From positions 434,001-498,000 of the forward strand of contig NZ_STGT01000004.1 of assembly GCF_004912145.1 (NCBI RefSeq): a stretch of DNA of 64,000 nucleotides, written 5' to 3'. Every line of letters starts with the position of its first letter. The stretch's first letter is position 1. The notes beneath the pieces were generated by a model. The model was not told the origin of the DNA. It made no database searches and saw nothing but the letters and a program-made list of their open reading frames with translations. The stretch comes from Peteryoungia rhizophila (GTDB lineage Bacteria; Pseudomonadota; Alphaproteobacteria; Rhizobiales; Rhizobiaceae). A program made the position numbers and the translations under genes. This document shows, one piece after another, positions 54,232 through 62,853 of the stretch.

Positions 54232-54349
54232 CCTGATCACGCCCGATGAGATCATGCGACTGCCGGCTGAGGCCATGATCCTGTGCGCCCAAGGGCAGAG
54301 GCCGGCGTTGGCGCGGAAGATCGGCTACTATGCGGACCCGGAGTTTTAA
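54206..54349 (+). pseudogene. C-terminal remnant of a TraG/VirD4-type coupling protein gene
   Basis: In plus-strand frame the segment reads AEVYIARDLITPDEIMRLPA, then AEAMILCAQGQRPALARKIG and YYADPEF followed by a stop. This is the C-terminal region of TraG-like conjugation coupling proteins of rhizobial plasmids (normally about 640 residues). After the stop the sequence KR.LFDPS continues in another frame, so a single-base insertion caused it. The rest of the gene is missing. It marks the edge of a former plasmid-derived segment next to the second LysR/XRE pair. Confidence 0.72.
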
Positions 54350-54657
54350 ACGCTATTCGATCCGTCTTGAGCAGCAATCAACGTACCTATCGAAACAGCC
54401 GCCCAAAACCCGCCCGGATCAAAGCCGCGCACGCGAGATCCGGGCCGGACAATGAAGAATATCGGAGCTTTCAGCATCGCGGCGACCGCAGGGCGCGAAA
54501 GCGGGAATTCTCGTCACGTCAGGGCCCGAAGAAGGGAAGCCGCAGGAGCCTGAGCGGAGCGACCCGAAGGGTCAGGCGGGACCGACTTCCCCCGGCCATG
54601 GCGTTCCGCATGAAGGGGCACTGAGCTTGCTGACCACAGTCGCAAACCTCGCCGCCC
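54350..54657. other. Decayed tail beyond the traG fragment
   Basis: About 300 bases, GC-rich, with no supported gene. The traG-like reading continues for a few codons past the stop in a shifted frame and then stops making sense. Just before the LysR stop, short similarity to the sequence next to LysR copy 1 is seen (CGCATGAA... followed by CACTGAGC). Confidence 0.4.
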
Positions 54658-55548
54658 TCACCTGCCCGGCCGCCCCAGAGACCTCGCGATGTCAATGATG
54701 TCATCGCGTGCAGCCGTCGGATCATCCTTGCTCCAGGCGACACCGAGCCCGATCTTCAGATCGATACCCGTCACCTTCTTCAAAACGACGTCCCTGCCCG
54801 GCAGATCCCCCGTCCATTCCGGGGCAAAGCCGACACCGAGGCCTGAGGAGACGAGTGAGATCAGTGAGAAGGTATCGTCACAGGTATAGGCGACATTGTC
54901 ATTCAGCCCGTGCTCCGCGAAGGTCTCGGAGAAATAGCGCTCCGTGTAGGAAAGATTCTGCCGCTTGAATGCGATGATCTTCTCAGCTTTCAGATCCTCG
55001 ATCGTCACTTCTTGTCTCGATGCAAGCGGATTTCCGATCGGCACCGCCAGCAGATAGCGCTCATGGGCAATCGAAAAGAAGCGCAAGGATCCGATGTTCT
55101 CGACAGGCCGGATGAAGCCAAGATTGAGTTTGCCGCATTCCAGCTGGCGGATGATATCTGCGGTCGAGCCATTGGAGACATGCAGGCGGATATCAGGAAA
55201 CTTCCGCCCGATCCGGGCGAGAAACGCCGGCAACACGCCCGTCGTTGCCGGATAGATCGTCCCAATCCTGATCTCCCGCATCGTCCTTCCCCCCGCCGCA
55301 CGCGCCATCTCCGCTGACAGATCGAGCTCTCCCAGCATCCGCACGCATCGATCGTAGAACACTTCCCCTGCCCGCGTCAGTTCGACCTTGCGAGTCGAAC
55401 GCACAAGCAACGGCACGCCAAGCCCCTTCTCCAAGGCCTGGACCTGCGTACTCAATGCCGGCTGAGCAATGTTCACCCGCATGGCCGCACGCCCGAAATG
55501 CAGCTCTTCAGCAACGGCGACGAAGTAGGAGAGTTGGCGGAGTTCCAT
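54658..55548 (-). CDS. LysR-family regulator, copy 2 of a near-identical pair
   Basis: This 296-residue LysR regulator differs from copy 1 (5066-5956) at about 8 residues, among them Q/P, T/V and S/A substitutions, and is in the same orientation. The start at 55548 gives MELRQLSYF; an upstream ATG at 55569 would repeat the same opening. It is divergent from an XRE gene at 55682 through a 133-bp promoter region. High DNA similarity over about 890 bp makes the two copies direct repeats, 49.6 kb apart. Confidence 0.92.
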   Translation of the reverse strand: MELRQLSYFVAVAEELHFGRAAMRVNIAQPALSTQVQALEKGLGVPLLVRSTRKVELTRAGEVFYDRCVRMLGELDLSAEMARAAGGRTMREIRIGTIYPATTGVLPAFLARIGRKFPDIRLHVSNGSTADIIRQLECGKLNLGFIRPVENIGSLRFFSIAHERYLLAVPIGNPLASRQEVTIEDLKAEKIIAFKRQNLSYTERYFSETFAEHGLNDNVAYTCDDTFSLISLVSSGLGVGFAPEWTGDLPGRDVVLKKVTGIDLKIGLGVAWSKDDPTAARDDIIDIARSLGRPGR

Positions 55549-55612
55549 ACGCAGCTCCATTCGTTGCATCAGCCACTCGATACAAGCTGATCAGTGGCTC
55601 CCGCAGAAAGAA

Positions 55613-55629
55613 TACCCGATTTTGGGGTA
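55613..55629. promoter_or_regulatory. Inverted repeat upstream of the second XRE gene
   Basis: TACCC (55613-55617) and GGGTA (55625-55629) are mirror copies around GATTTTG. It lies 53 bases before the XRE start at 55682 and could be its operator. The arms are short, so the confidence is low. It does not resemble the repeat in the first LysR/XRE promoter. Confidence 0.3.
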
Positions 55630-55681
55630 CTCGAAAAGAGGGTTCAATGTGCTTTGGTCACCAATCGAGCTTGGCCTTTGA

Positions 55682-55939
55682 ATGTCTTCCTTCCACGCAA
55701 TTGTTTACGGGCGACTGATTGATGCGTTGATAGTTGCTCGCAAGTCCGCAAACCTTACTCAAGCCGAGGTGGGGGAACGCATCGGCGCGCGCCAAACCTT
55801 TGTATCGAAAATAGAGCTAGGAGAGAGACGCCTGGACGTGGCGGAGTTTCTTAAGGTAAGCCGAGCCATTGGCGCAGATCCGCATCAGCTCATACGAGAT
55901 GCAGAGTCCGACATACCCCCTCAAAACACAGACAGTTAA
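55682..55939 (+). CDS. XRE-family helix-turn-helix regulator
   Basis: The 85-residue protein is essentially a single lambda-repressor-like HTH (residues about 10-70; LIVARKSANLTQAEVGERIGARQTFVSKIELGERRLDVAEFLKVS). No ligand domain. It is divergent from LysR copy 2. Compared with the XRE protein at 6034 the HTH is only distantly similar, so the pairing with a LysR gene is conserved while the XRE partner is not. Confidence 0.83.
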   Translation: MSSFHAIVYGRLIDALIVARKSANLTQAEVGERIGARQTFVSKIELGERRLDVAEFLKVSRAIGADPHQLIRDAESDIPPQNTDS

Positions 55940-56279
55940 TAGACATGCTATTTTTGGCGGGCTTCGGGTTCCAGGCTTACGCCGGGAATTCGCTAACCGT
56001 TCTTGCAGTTGATCGAAGTCGAACTGACAACCCCGTCATTTTTTTCATCAGTGCCTTGATAGGTATCGAACCTGCCCCCTGTTCGTCTTGACCCTCGAGT
56101 TAACTGTGACTGCAGGCACTTGGGATAGACAGCTCAACGGTGCGGCATATCGTTCAATTATGAAACTTGCAGCTTCGGCGACCAACAACCAGTTTACGGA
56201 CCCAAGTGACTGCGGCCAGCTGCCATTGTCGGTGTGAACGGAATCGAACCTAAGCCACGCTCGGAACAGCGCGCAAAGC
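55940..56279. other. Intergenic with a T-arm-like repeat
   Basis: No gene. The sequence TGAACGGAATCGAACC at 56235-56250 is one of the four dispersed tRNA T-arm-like elements. It lies between the convergent XRE and HlyD-type genes. Confidence 0.45.
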
Positions 56280-57581
56280 TCAGTCCTCAGTCATCGCCCT
56301 TGCTAACTGATCCGACAACGGCTTGAGCAGATAGGACATGGCCGTCCTTTCACCTGTCTTGACGAACACCTCCACTGGCATGCCTGAAAGCAAGGTTAGG
56401 TTTCCGAGCTTGGCCATCTCTTCGGCCGGGATTCGGATGCGGATCGAATACCAGGCCTCGCCAGTTTGCGGATTTGTGACGAGATCGGCAGCGACCGTTT
56501 CCACCTTGGCAAAAACCTCCGGCGTCGTGCGCTGGTTGAAGGCAGAAAAACGCAGGACGGCCTTCTGCCCCGGATGAACCTGATCGATATCGGCCGGCAG
56601 AATACGGGCTTCTACGACGAGGCTGTCATTGCTGGGCACGATCTGCATCACAGTTTCGCCCGGCGCGACCACGCCACCGATCGTGTGCACGGCAAGCTCA
56701 TGCACGATCCCGTCCTGGGGCGAACGGATGTCCACTCGCTTCAACTCATCCTCAGCCGTGACCTGCTGCTCCTCGAGCTCCGCAAGCTTGTTGTCGACAT
56801 CACGGAGCTCCGTGACGATCTCAGTCCTGCGATCCTGGTCCAGTTGAAGGATCTGCAATTCAGTCTCTGTGACCCGCGTCCCGGCCCGGGCGATCTCGGC
56901 GATCAGCTGGCCCCGCTCCCCGTCTAGCTGCGCTTTCAGCCGTTCCAGTTCTGCCAGCCGGTTGAACTGGATGAGCTGCTGGCCGCTGAGGCTGCGGACC
57001 CGCACGAGCTCCTGTTCGACCCAGGACAGTTCCTGCTCCTTCGCCTTCAACCGCACGGTGAGCCCATCAGTCTCCTGCCCAATCTGGTCGATCCTCTGTC
57101 GCAGCTGGCTCTGCTGGCTCTGAAGCGTCTCCCGACGCGCTGTAAACAGCGCCTCCTCGGCTCGGACATAACTCCCACCATCTTCCGTTTCGCTCATATC
57201 AGACAAGGCCATGGCTGCAAGCCCATCACGCTCAGCGACAAGCCGCAGCCTTCGGCCGGACAGTTGATCGACCTGCTTGGTGACAATGGCAAGGTTGGCA
57301 CGCGTGATCGTATCATCCATCCGGATCAGCAGGTCACCGACCGCAACTCGAGCACCGTTGCGAACGAGGATCTCGCCGACAATGCCGCCTGTCCGGTGCT
57401 GGATCTTTTTGACATTGCCATCCACCACCACGACACCGTGACCTATCACGGCCCCGGAAAGCTTCACCGTTGCAGCCCAACCACCGAAGCCCATCACCAG
57501 GATCAGAATGGTCACGAAGGCCAGGAGCGAATAGTTGCGGATCGAACGCGCGATCGGCGTCATGCTTTGTCTGTCTGTCAT
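56280..57581 (-). CDS. Type I secretion membrane-fusion protein (HlyD/PrsE-like)
   Basis: The 433-residue protein has an N-terminal transmembrane helix (residues about 18-38, FVTILILVMGFGGWAATV), a long coiled-coil hairpin (residues about 100-285), and a lipoyl/beta-barrel domain with VDIRSPQDGIVHELAVHTIGGVVAPGE. This is the HlyD-type adaptor that links the inner-membrane ABC transporter to the outer-membrane channel. It overlaps the ABC transporter gene by 4 bases. The outer-membrane TolC-like partner is not in the window. Confidence 0.93.
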   Translation of the reverse strand: MTDRQSMTPIARSIRNYSLLAFVTILILVMGFGGWAATVKLSGAVIGHGVVVVDGNVKKIQHRTGGIVGEILVRNGARVAVGDLLIRMDDTITRANLAIVTKQVDQLSGRRLRLVAERDGLAAMALSDMSETEDGGSYVRAEEALFTARRETLQSQQSQLRQRIDQIGQETDGLTVRLKAKEQELSWVEQELVRVRSLSGQQLIQFNRLAELERLKAQLDGERGQLIAEIARAGTRVTETELQILQLDQDRRTEIVTELRDVDNKLAELEEQQVTAEDELKRVDIRSPQDGIVHELAVHTIGGVVAPGETVMQIVPSNDSLVVEARILPADIDQVHPGQKAVLRFSAFNQRTTPEVFAKVETVAADLVTNPQTGEAWYSIRIRIPAEEMAKLGNLTLLSGMPVEVFVKTGERTAMSYLLKPLSDQLARAMTED

Positions 57582-59293
57582 TTCTCGCCCACCGCCCGCA
57601 TGGTCGTCTTGCGCAGCACCTCGTCTCGAGGGCCAAAGGTGACCATCGCGCCTTGCGCCACCACCAGAACCTGATCGACCGCCGCCAGCGCGCTCGGTCG
57701 ATGCGCAATGACAATGACGATTGATCCCGCTTCCCGCAGTGCCAGCATAGCATTTGTCAGCGCTGTCTCGCCCTCCGCGTCAAGGCTCGCATTAGGCTCG
57801 TCGAGCACGATGAGGAACGGCTTGCCAAACAGCGCTCTCGCAAGCCCGACCCTCTGCCGCTGGCCGGCTGACAGGATCGCGCCACTTGCGCCAATCCGCG
57901 TGTCGTAGCCCTCCGGCATCGAGAGGATGAGATCATGCACGCCGGCAAGCTTTGCCGCCTCGATGATCTGGTTTGGGTGTGCGTCCACAGAAAACCGGCA
58001 GATGTTCTCGGCGATCGTGCCGTCGAACAGTTCGACACCCTGCGGCAGATAACCGATGGAAGGCCCGAGCGCCTCTGGATCCCATTGGTCGAGCTCAGCA
58101 CCGTCCAACCGCACACTGCCTCTTGCCGGCGGCCAGATACCGACCAGCGCCCGTGCGAGCGAGGACTTCCCAGACCCACTCGGCCCGATGATGCCGACAC
58201 CCTGGCCCGCACTGACGCTGAAACTGATATCCCGGATGATAGGCGTATTGGCGCCTGGCGCCACGACAGTCAGAGCCGCGACTGTGAAAGATGCCGCCGG
58301 TTTCGGTAGTGCCATGCGGGGACCATCCTCGTGGAACTGCTCCAGAAGCTTGTACAGTCGATCCCGCGCCTGCCTTGCATTGACGAAGCCCCGCCACTGG
58401 CCAATTGCCTGTTCGATCGGGGCCAGCGCTCGTGCGGTTAGGATCGAGGCTGCTATCATCGCGCCCGGAGAAGCCATCCCGTTGATCGCAAGCCAGGCGC
58501 CGAGTGCAAGAACGGCCGATTGAAGGGCCAACCGGAAGATCTTCGACGTGGTTGAGAAGCTGCTGGTCGCATCGCCGGTGCGCTGCTGCTCGGCCAGGTA
58601 CTCTGCATTCGCCTCGCGCCAGCGCGAGGTATAGGCACCTCGCATGCCCATCGCTTGCAACGCCTCAGCGTTTCGCCGTCCAGCCTCAAGGAATTCTGCT
58701 CGCGCCGCTGAAAACTGCGCAATGCGCCGCATCGGATCACGCAAGAGGATTTCGCTGATGATCGTGAGCGCAATCAGAACCACCGCACCGGCAATCGCGA
58801 GCCAGCCCAGCAGAGGATGGAAGAGGAAAAGGATGCCGACGTAGAGCGGCAACCAGGGCATGTCGCAAATCGCGACTGGCCCTGGTCCGCCCATGAATTG
58901 CCGGATCTGTTCGAGATCGCGGATCGGCTGCGATACAGCTTCCTTGCGCGACATCCTAAGCGGCAGCACCATCACCGAGCGGAAGGTGGCATCGCCGAGA
59001 TCCTCCTCAATCCGCTGCCCAACGCGCGTCAGGATCCGGGATCGCAGAAGTTCTAGAATGCCGAGGAACAGGTAGAGACCCACTGCCAGCAGCGACAGCG
59101 CAACGAGCGTGGGCACGCTTCGGCTCGCAAGCACCCGGTCATAGACTTGCATCATGAACAAGGGACCGGTCAGCATCAGCACGTTGGTTACCGCGCTCAC
59201 GACAGCTACAGTTAGAAACGTCGACCGCACCTGGTTCAACGCAGCGGCGACCAATGGCCGCCGCTGCTCAGTGTTCAGAGATTTCATCGACAT
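57578..59293 (-). CDS. Type I secretion ABC transporter (PrsD-like)
   Basis: The 571-residue protein joins a six-helix transmembrane domain (residues about 15-310) to an ATPase with Walker A GPSGSGKSSLARAL, signature LSAGQRQRVGLARAL and Walker B FLIVLDEPNAS. The size and the absence of a peptidase domain fit the PrtD/PrsD group, which exports RTX proteins. It starts 5 bp after the RTX gene and overlaps the HlyD-like gene. A start at the second ATG (59287) is possible. Confidence 0.94.
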   Translation of the reverse strand: MSMKSLNTEQRRPLVAAALNQVRSTFLTVAVVSAVTNVLMLTGPLFMMQVYDRVLASRSVPTLVALSLLAVGLYLFLGILELLRSRILTRVGQRIEEDLGDATFRSVMVLPLRMSRKEAVSQPIRDLEQIRQFMGGPGPVAICDMPWLPLYVGILFLFHPLLGWLAIAGAVVLIALTIISEILLRDPMRRIAQFSAARAEFLEAGRRNAEALQAMGMRGAYTSRWREANAEYLAEQQRTGDATSSFSTTSKIFRLALQSAVLALGAWLAINGMASPGAMIAASILTARALAPIEQAIGQWRGFVNARQARDRLYKLLEQFHEDGPRMALPKPAASFTVAALTVVAPGANTPIIRDISFSVSAGQGVGIIGPSGSGKSSLARALVGIWPPARGSVRLDGAELDQWDPEALGPSIGYLPQGVELFDGTIAENICRFSVDAHPNQIIEAAKLAGVHDLILSMPEGYDTRIGASGAILSAGQRQRVGLARALFGKPFLIVLDEPNASLDAEGETALTNAMLALREAGSIVIVIAHRPSALAAVDQVLVVAQGAMVTFGPRDEVLRKTTMRAVGEK

Positions 59294-59298
59294 TCAGG

Positions 59299-61722
59299 TT
59301 ATGCCACAAACCGGAAGTCATCCTGATGCAGCGACGTCAGCGCTACGTTACTCAAGGTAATGACGTTGTCGACATCGTATGTGATGAGGGTATCGGATCC
59401 CACTTGGTTCGAAGCGGCCAGCACCTCAGCGAAATTGCTGAAAAGTGCGTTTTGGAACTCGATCACATCTTCAGAGGAGGCGCCGGCCTGAAAATCAACG
59501 ACAGTGTCTTGGCCAAAATTGGCTCTGAAGACAAAGACATCATCACCGAGGCCACCACTCAACTCATCGGCGCCTGCGCCGCCGATCAAAGTGTCGTCCC
59601 CTTCGTCGCCAAACAGGGTGTCCGCACCCGCTTCACCATCGATGACGTTGGCCGCCGATGTCCCCCAGATCGTATTATCTCCAGCCCCAGCTCTCACATT
59701 TTCGAAGGAACCCTGTGCTAGCGCGTACTGGAAGTTGTTAGAACCTGTGTAGACCAGAGTATCGATGCCGTCACCTCCGCTGAACCAGGTATCCTCAGCA
59801 TCAGCATGTATTTCATCGTTGCCATCGCCACCCATCAGCGAATCAGCACCCTCACCACCAATGATTAGGTCGTTGCCGCCATAACCAAAGAGTGTGTCAT
59901 CACCACCTTCACCCAGCATAACGTTATCCTGGTCGGTGCCCCAGACGATGTTGCTGCCGGTACCGGCCCGTATGTTTTCAAACTCCCCTTGTTCCAACGA
60001 CAAATCGCGGTTGTCTTCGCCGTGATAAAAGAGAGTGTCAGTCCCAGCGCCTCCGCTAAACCATACATCGTCGGCGTCCGCATGAATCTCGTCGTCACCC
60101 TCGCCGCCCATAAGCGAATCCGCTCCGGCGCCCCCGATGATGACATCGTTGCCGCCGTAGCCGAACAATGTGTCGTCACCAGATCCGCCGTCTATGATGT
60201 TATCTGCTTCAGTGCCCCAGATCGTGTCGTCGCCGGAACCTGATCTTACGTTTTCGAAGTCGCCCTGCGCCAGGGAGTACGCGAGAGCACTCGTCCCGGC
60301 GAAAAATAGTGTGTCTATGCCTGCGCCGCCGCTAAACCAAATATCCTGTTCGTCCGCATAAATTTCGTCGTCCCCGTCGCCGCCTGAAAGGGAGTCCGCC
60401 CCTGCCCCGCCAAACAGCTTGTCGTTACCCGCGTCTCCCACAATGGTATCGTCACCACCTCGGCCGTATAAAACGTCGTCTCCAATCGAGCCCGTGATGA
60501 TGTCTCCATCGGGTGTGCCCTCCGCAGCCCTCACTCCCGACGAAGCGCCGACCAGCTCCACGATTGGCCCAGATATCTGCAGGCCAAAAATTGGCTCCAG
60601 GAACAACGAGGAAAAATTGTAGAAGAACACCAGTACCTTGATTACATCACCAACGAACTCGTCGAAATATTCGTCTTCGATTGCGGAAAGGCTGAATGTG
60701 CCGAAATCTGCAACAAACACCTCCCGATCGCCATACTGATATCCGTCGCTCGTGAGCGTATAGGAGTCGAACACATAGTCCTGCTGAAAGTCACCGTTCA
60801 CGTATGTCGAGACGGTGACCGTATCCTCCAGCTGCTCAAAATCGCGGATGATATCATACGACCCACGCGAGCCTTCATTGAAGACTAGGTCCTCAACGTC
60901 GTCATTCCAGGTCATGAGAACTTCACCAGACCCGCTCACCGTGTTCTTGCCAAGGAATATTTCGTCTTTGCCCTGCCCCGAGGTTATATAGTCACCTGCC
61001 TCGTCGTAGGGAGCGATAAGAAATGAGGCGTAAATTGTGTCGTCGCCCATTCCACCAACAATCCGGTCCGTCCCAGCGCCCCCGGCGATCAGATCGTCAT
61101 TGTTGCCTCCTCGCAGAAAGTCATTTCCGTCCGTTCCAGCGAAATTAACGCTGAGACCATCCTCAGAGAGCGTTCCGCTTTCGATGACAGACATTAGGAC
61201 GTTAGTTGCCACTCCAGGAAATCGCTGAACATCTTCAGGCATCACCTGAAAGATGTAATCACCGACGTTGATGCCGGCTGCATAAAGAGCTGATGTAACA
61301 AAGCTGTTGCTATTTTGGGCCGGTATGTAGTCGTAGTCTACGTTCGACCCGATAGAAGACATGCTCTGAAAAATGCTGTTAAGGACCGCCCAGAGTTGCT
61401 CGGCGGTTTGCCCCTCGCCGGGACTAATCTCGACACGAGCGTACCTAGCTTCATCGGTGGGGACCCCATCTAACCCAACATAGTCTGCGTCATCAGGTGC
61501 CTCTCCGTGGTTCGCACGCGAGGTGTATTGCCAGTTCCCACCCGAAACATCTCCGATACCGTAAAGCTCTCTCCACCCAGGAGCTTGAACCTCAATTTCC
61601 TCAAATACACCGGCGTCATTCAGATAAATGATTTGTAAGTGCCCCGAGTCCTCAAGCTGTGAAGGTGTCAAGTAACTTTCGCTTGCCGTGACGAAATTTG
61701 CGGCTAGAAATACTTTTCCCAT
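59299..61722 (-). CDS. RTX calcium-binding exoprotein with three tandem 92-residue repeats
   Basis: The 807-residue protein has no signal peptide. The N-terminal 200 residues are non-repetitive (with YDYIPAQNSNSFVTSAL); RTX nonapeptide blocks (GGxGxDxLx) follow from about residue 205 and again from about 405. Residues 423-514, 515-606 and 607-698 are three tandem copies of a 92-residue unit, each containing RTX nonapeptides, an EI[HY]AD segment, an FSGG segment and an FEN[VI]R[AS]G segment. The C-terminal about 60 residues after NFGQDTV look like the usual secretion signal region of T1SS substrates. GGGAGAGG precedes the ATG. No enzyme domain was recognised. Confidence 0.9.
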   Translation of the reverse strand: MGKVFLAANFVTASESYLTPSQLEDSGHLQIIYLNDAGVFEEIEVQAPGWRELYGIGDVSGGNWQYTSRANHGEAPDDADYVGLDGVPTDEARYARVEISPGEGQTAEQLWAVLNSIFQSMSSIGSNVDYDYIPAQNSNSFVTSALYAAGINVGDYIFQVMPEDVQRFPGVATNVLMSVIESGTLSEDGLSVNFAGTDGNDFLRGGNNDDLIAGGAGTDRIVGGMGDDTIYASFLIAPYDEAGDYITSGQGKDEIFLGKNTVSGSGEVLMTWNDDVEDLVFNEGSRGSYDIIRDFEQLEDTVTVSTYVNGDFQQDYVFDSYTLTSDGYQYGDREVFVADFGTFSLSAIEDEYFDEFVGDVIKVLVFFYNFSSLFLEPIFGLQISGPIVELVGASSGVRAAEGTPDGDIITGSIGDDVLYGRGGDDTIVGDAGNDKLFGGAGADSLSGGDGDDEIYADEQDIWFSGGAGIDTLFFAGTSALAYSLAQGDFENVRSGSGDDTIWGTEADNIIDGGSGDDTLFGYGGNDVIIGGAGADSLMGGEGDDEIHADADDVWFSGGAGTDTLFYHGEDNRDLSLEQGEFENIRAGTGSNIVWGTDQDNVMLGEGGDDTLFGYGGNDLIIGGEGADSLMGGDGNDEIHADAEDTWFSGGDGIDTLVYTGSNNFQYALAQGSFENVRAGAGDNTIWGTSAANVIDGEAGADTLFGDEGDDTLIGGAGADELSGGLGDDVFVFRANFGQDTVVDFQAGASSEDVIEFQNALFSNFAEVLAASNQVGSDTLITYDVDNVITLSNVALTSLHQDDFRFVA
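59629..60456 (-). repeat. Three tandem 276-bp coding repeats in the RTX gene
   Basis: Three units of 276 bp each (60181-60456, 59905-60180, 59629-59904) encode 92 residues apiece with clear residue-by-residue correspondence and no gaps. Variation is mainly in the central segment (for example FAGTSALAY, YHGEDNRDL, YTGSNNFQY). This is a higher-order repeat above the RTX nonapeptide. Confidence 0.85.
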
Positions 61723-61747
61723 TTTCCTCTCCCATAAAAAATTGCCA

Positions 61748-62413
61748 CTACTTTGTTTCCAGACGGTAGGTTACAATTACCTTCTGGGGCCTAAATCGAC
61801 TTGAGTTAGAAAATTCAAGGCGAATCCGAAGCAACCAGTCGCCTGAACCACGTAGGGCAACGACCTGATCCAGTGGGTTTAAAACTTCGAGAGCCCACGG
61901 CGATAGCGGCCCAAAGTATTGAGCGGCGCTCGCATACCCTGAAAAGACGCGCCAGCCCTCGACAACTCTGATTCCGGAATGAAATTCCCCGGCGGCGGTT
62001 CGGAAACCGTGCTGAGACAGAAACGTCTCGAACAATTTCGCATCACCCAATTCGATCGCCACGCTGAAGAAGCAAACCTCGGCCTGCTTCTCACTTCGAA
62101 TTGATCCCCAATCAACCAGAACAGCCTGCTTGCCGTCAATTTCATAGCAAGGATCCGGCAGTATTTTCTGACGAGCATTGGCTTCATCGTCAGCGAATAC
62201 ATCGAACCCTGCAGGGGTACTGCCTACCTGAGTTGAGAGAAGGTAAGTCCGCTGCGAGCGAGAAGCCACTTGGCTAGATATAGCAGAATTAGGCCCTGTA
62301 TAGAATATGAAGACCAGCGTGCCTACTAGCCGGACCGATAGGCGAATCTGGGATCGTCTCCGAAGGCCTGAAGGCCGCAAGCAAGAAGGATAAGGTTGGC
62401 AATTTGTCTTCAT
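61748..62413 (-). CDS. Anchored protein with a Cys-to-Cys signature in the RTX operon
   Basis: The 221-residue protein starts at 62413 with a basic N-terminus and a hydrophobic anchor (LSVRLVGTLVFIFYTG). The soluble part has DPCYEIDGKQ and EKQAEVC with the same 25-residue Cys-to-Cys spacing as the protein at 48677. The RTX gene begins 25 bp downstream on the same strand, so the two are likely co-transcribed. It is not a recognised T1SS accessory component; a role in RTX folding, activation or immunity is possible. A GTG at 62425 is another possible start. Confidence 0.7.
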   Translation of the reverse strand: MKTNCQPYPSCLRPSGLRRRSQIRLSVRLVGTLVFIFYTGPNSAISSQVASRSQRTYLLSTQVGSTPAGFDVFADDEANARQKILPDPCYEIDGKQAVLVDWGSIRSEKQAEVCFFSVAIELGDAKLFETFLSQHGFRTAAGEFHSGIRVVEGWRVFSGYASAAQYFGPLSPWALEVLNPLDQVVALRGSGDWLLRIRLEFSNSSRFRPQKVIVTYRLETK

Positions 62414-62853
62414 GCATGCCCCCACACCTCAAAATGCAACCATTAACGGCACATATGAGATCCAGCAACCTATACTTCTTGCAGGTTCAAAAATGGGGTC
62501 TTGTAGGTGAAGTTGCGTAAGCAATGGAGCTGCAAAGGGGCGGCAGTCGTTCTGAGTAAAAGGAGCTTGTGGATGTAGCTGAGGTAGCTAACGCCCGCGG
62601 ACAGAGCTTGCGGAGCTCAGAGTTTTAGCACCAGGCAGTTGAAGGGATATGAACCAAAGACCGTCCATGACGTCGGATGGATGCCGGCAGAAAAACTAGC
62701 TAGATCATGCATCTGGTTCATTTGGGGTGTCCGGAAAGGGGCCGAAAGCGGACTGTCCGCTCTTAGGGCGGACACCAAAGAAGCGGAAGTCCGACCGCGA
62801 GTGTCTGGCCCCCTTTGGGCAGGGCCAGAACCACGAGTGCATTACAAGCGGCT
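62414..62853. other. Intergenic with a T-arm-like repeat and a palindrome
   Basis: No gene recognised. It contains TTGAAGGGATATGAACC starting at 62639 and a perfect palindrome AGCGGAC-T-GTCCGCT at 62747-62761. Confidence 0.45.

Noticed and set aside
56235..56300. tRNA gene on the minus strand
   Set aside because: The T-stem does not pair and the rest of a cloverleaf is absent.
59299..61722. RTX toxin, protease or lipase call
   Set aside because: No zinc-protease HExxH, lipase GxSxG or toxin domain was seen in the non-repetitive N-terminal part; only calcium-binding repeats support a secreted-protein call.
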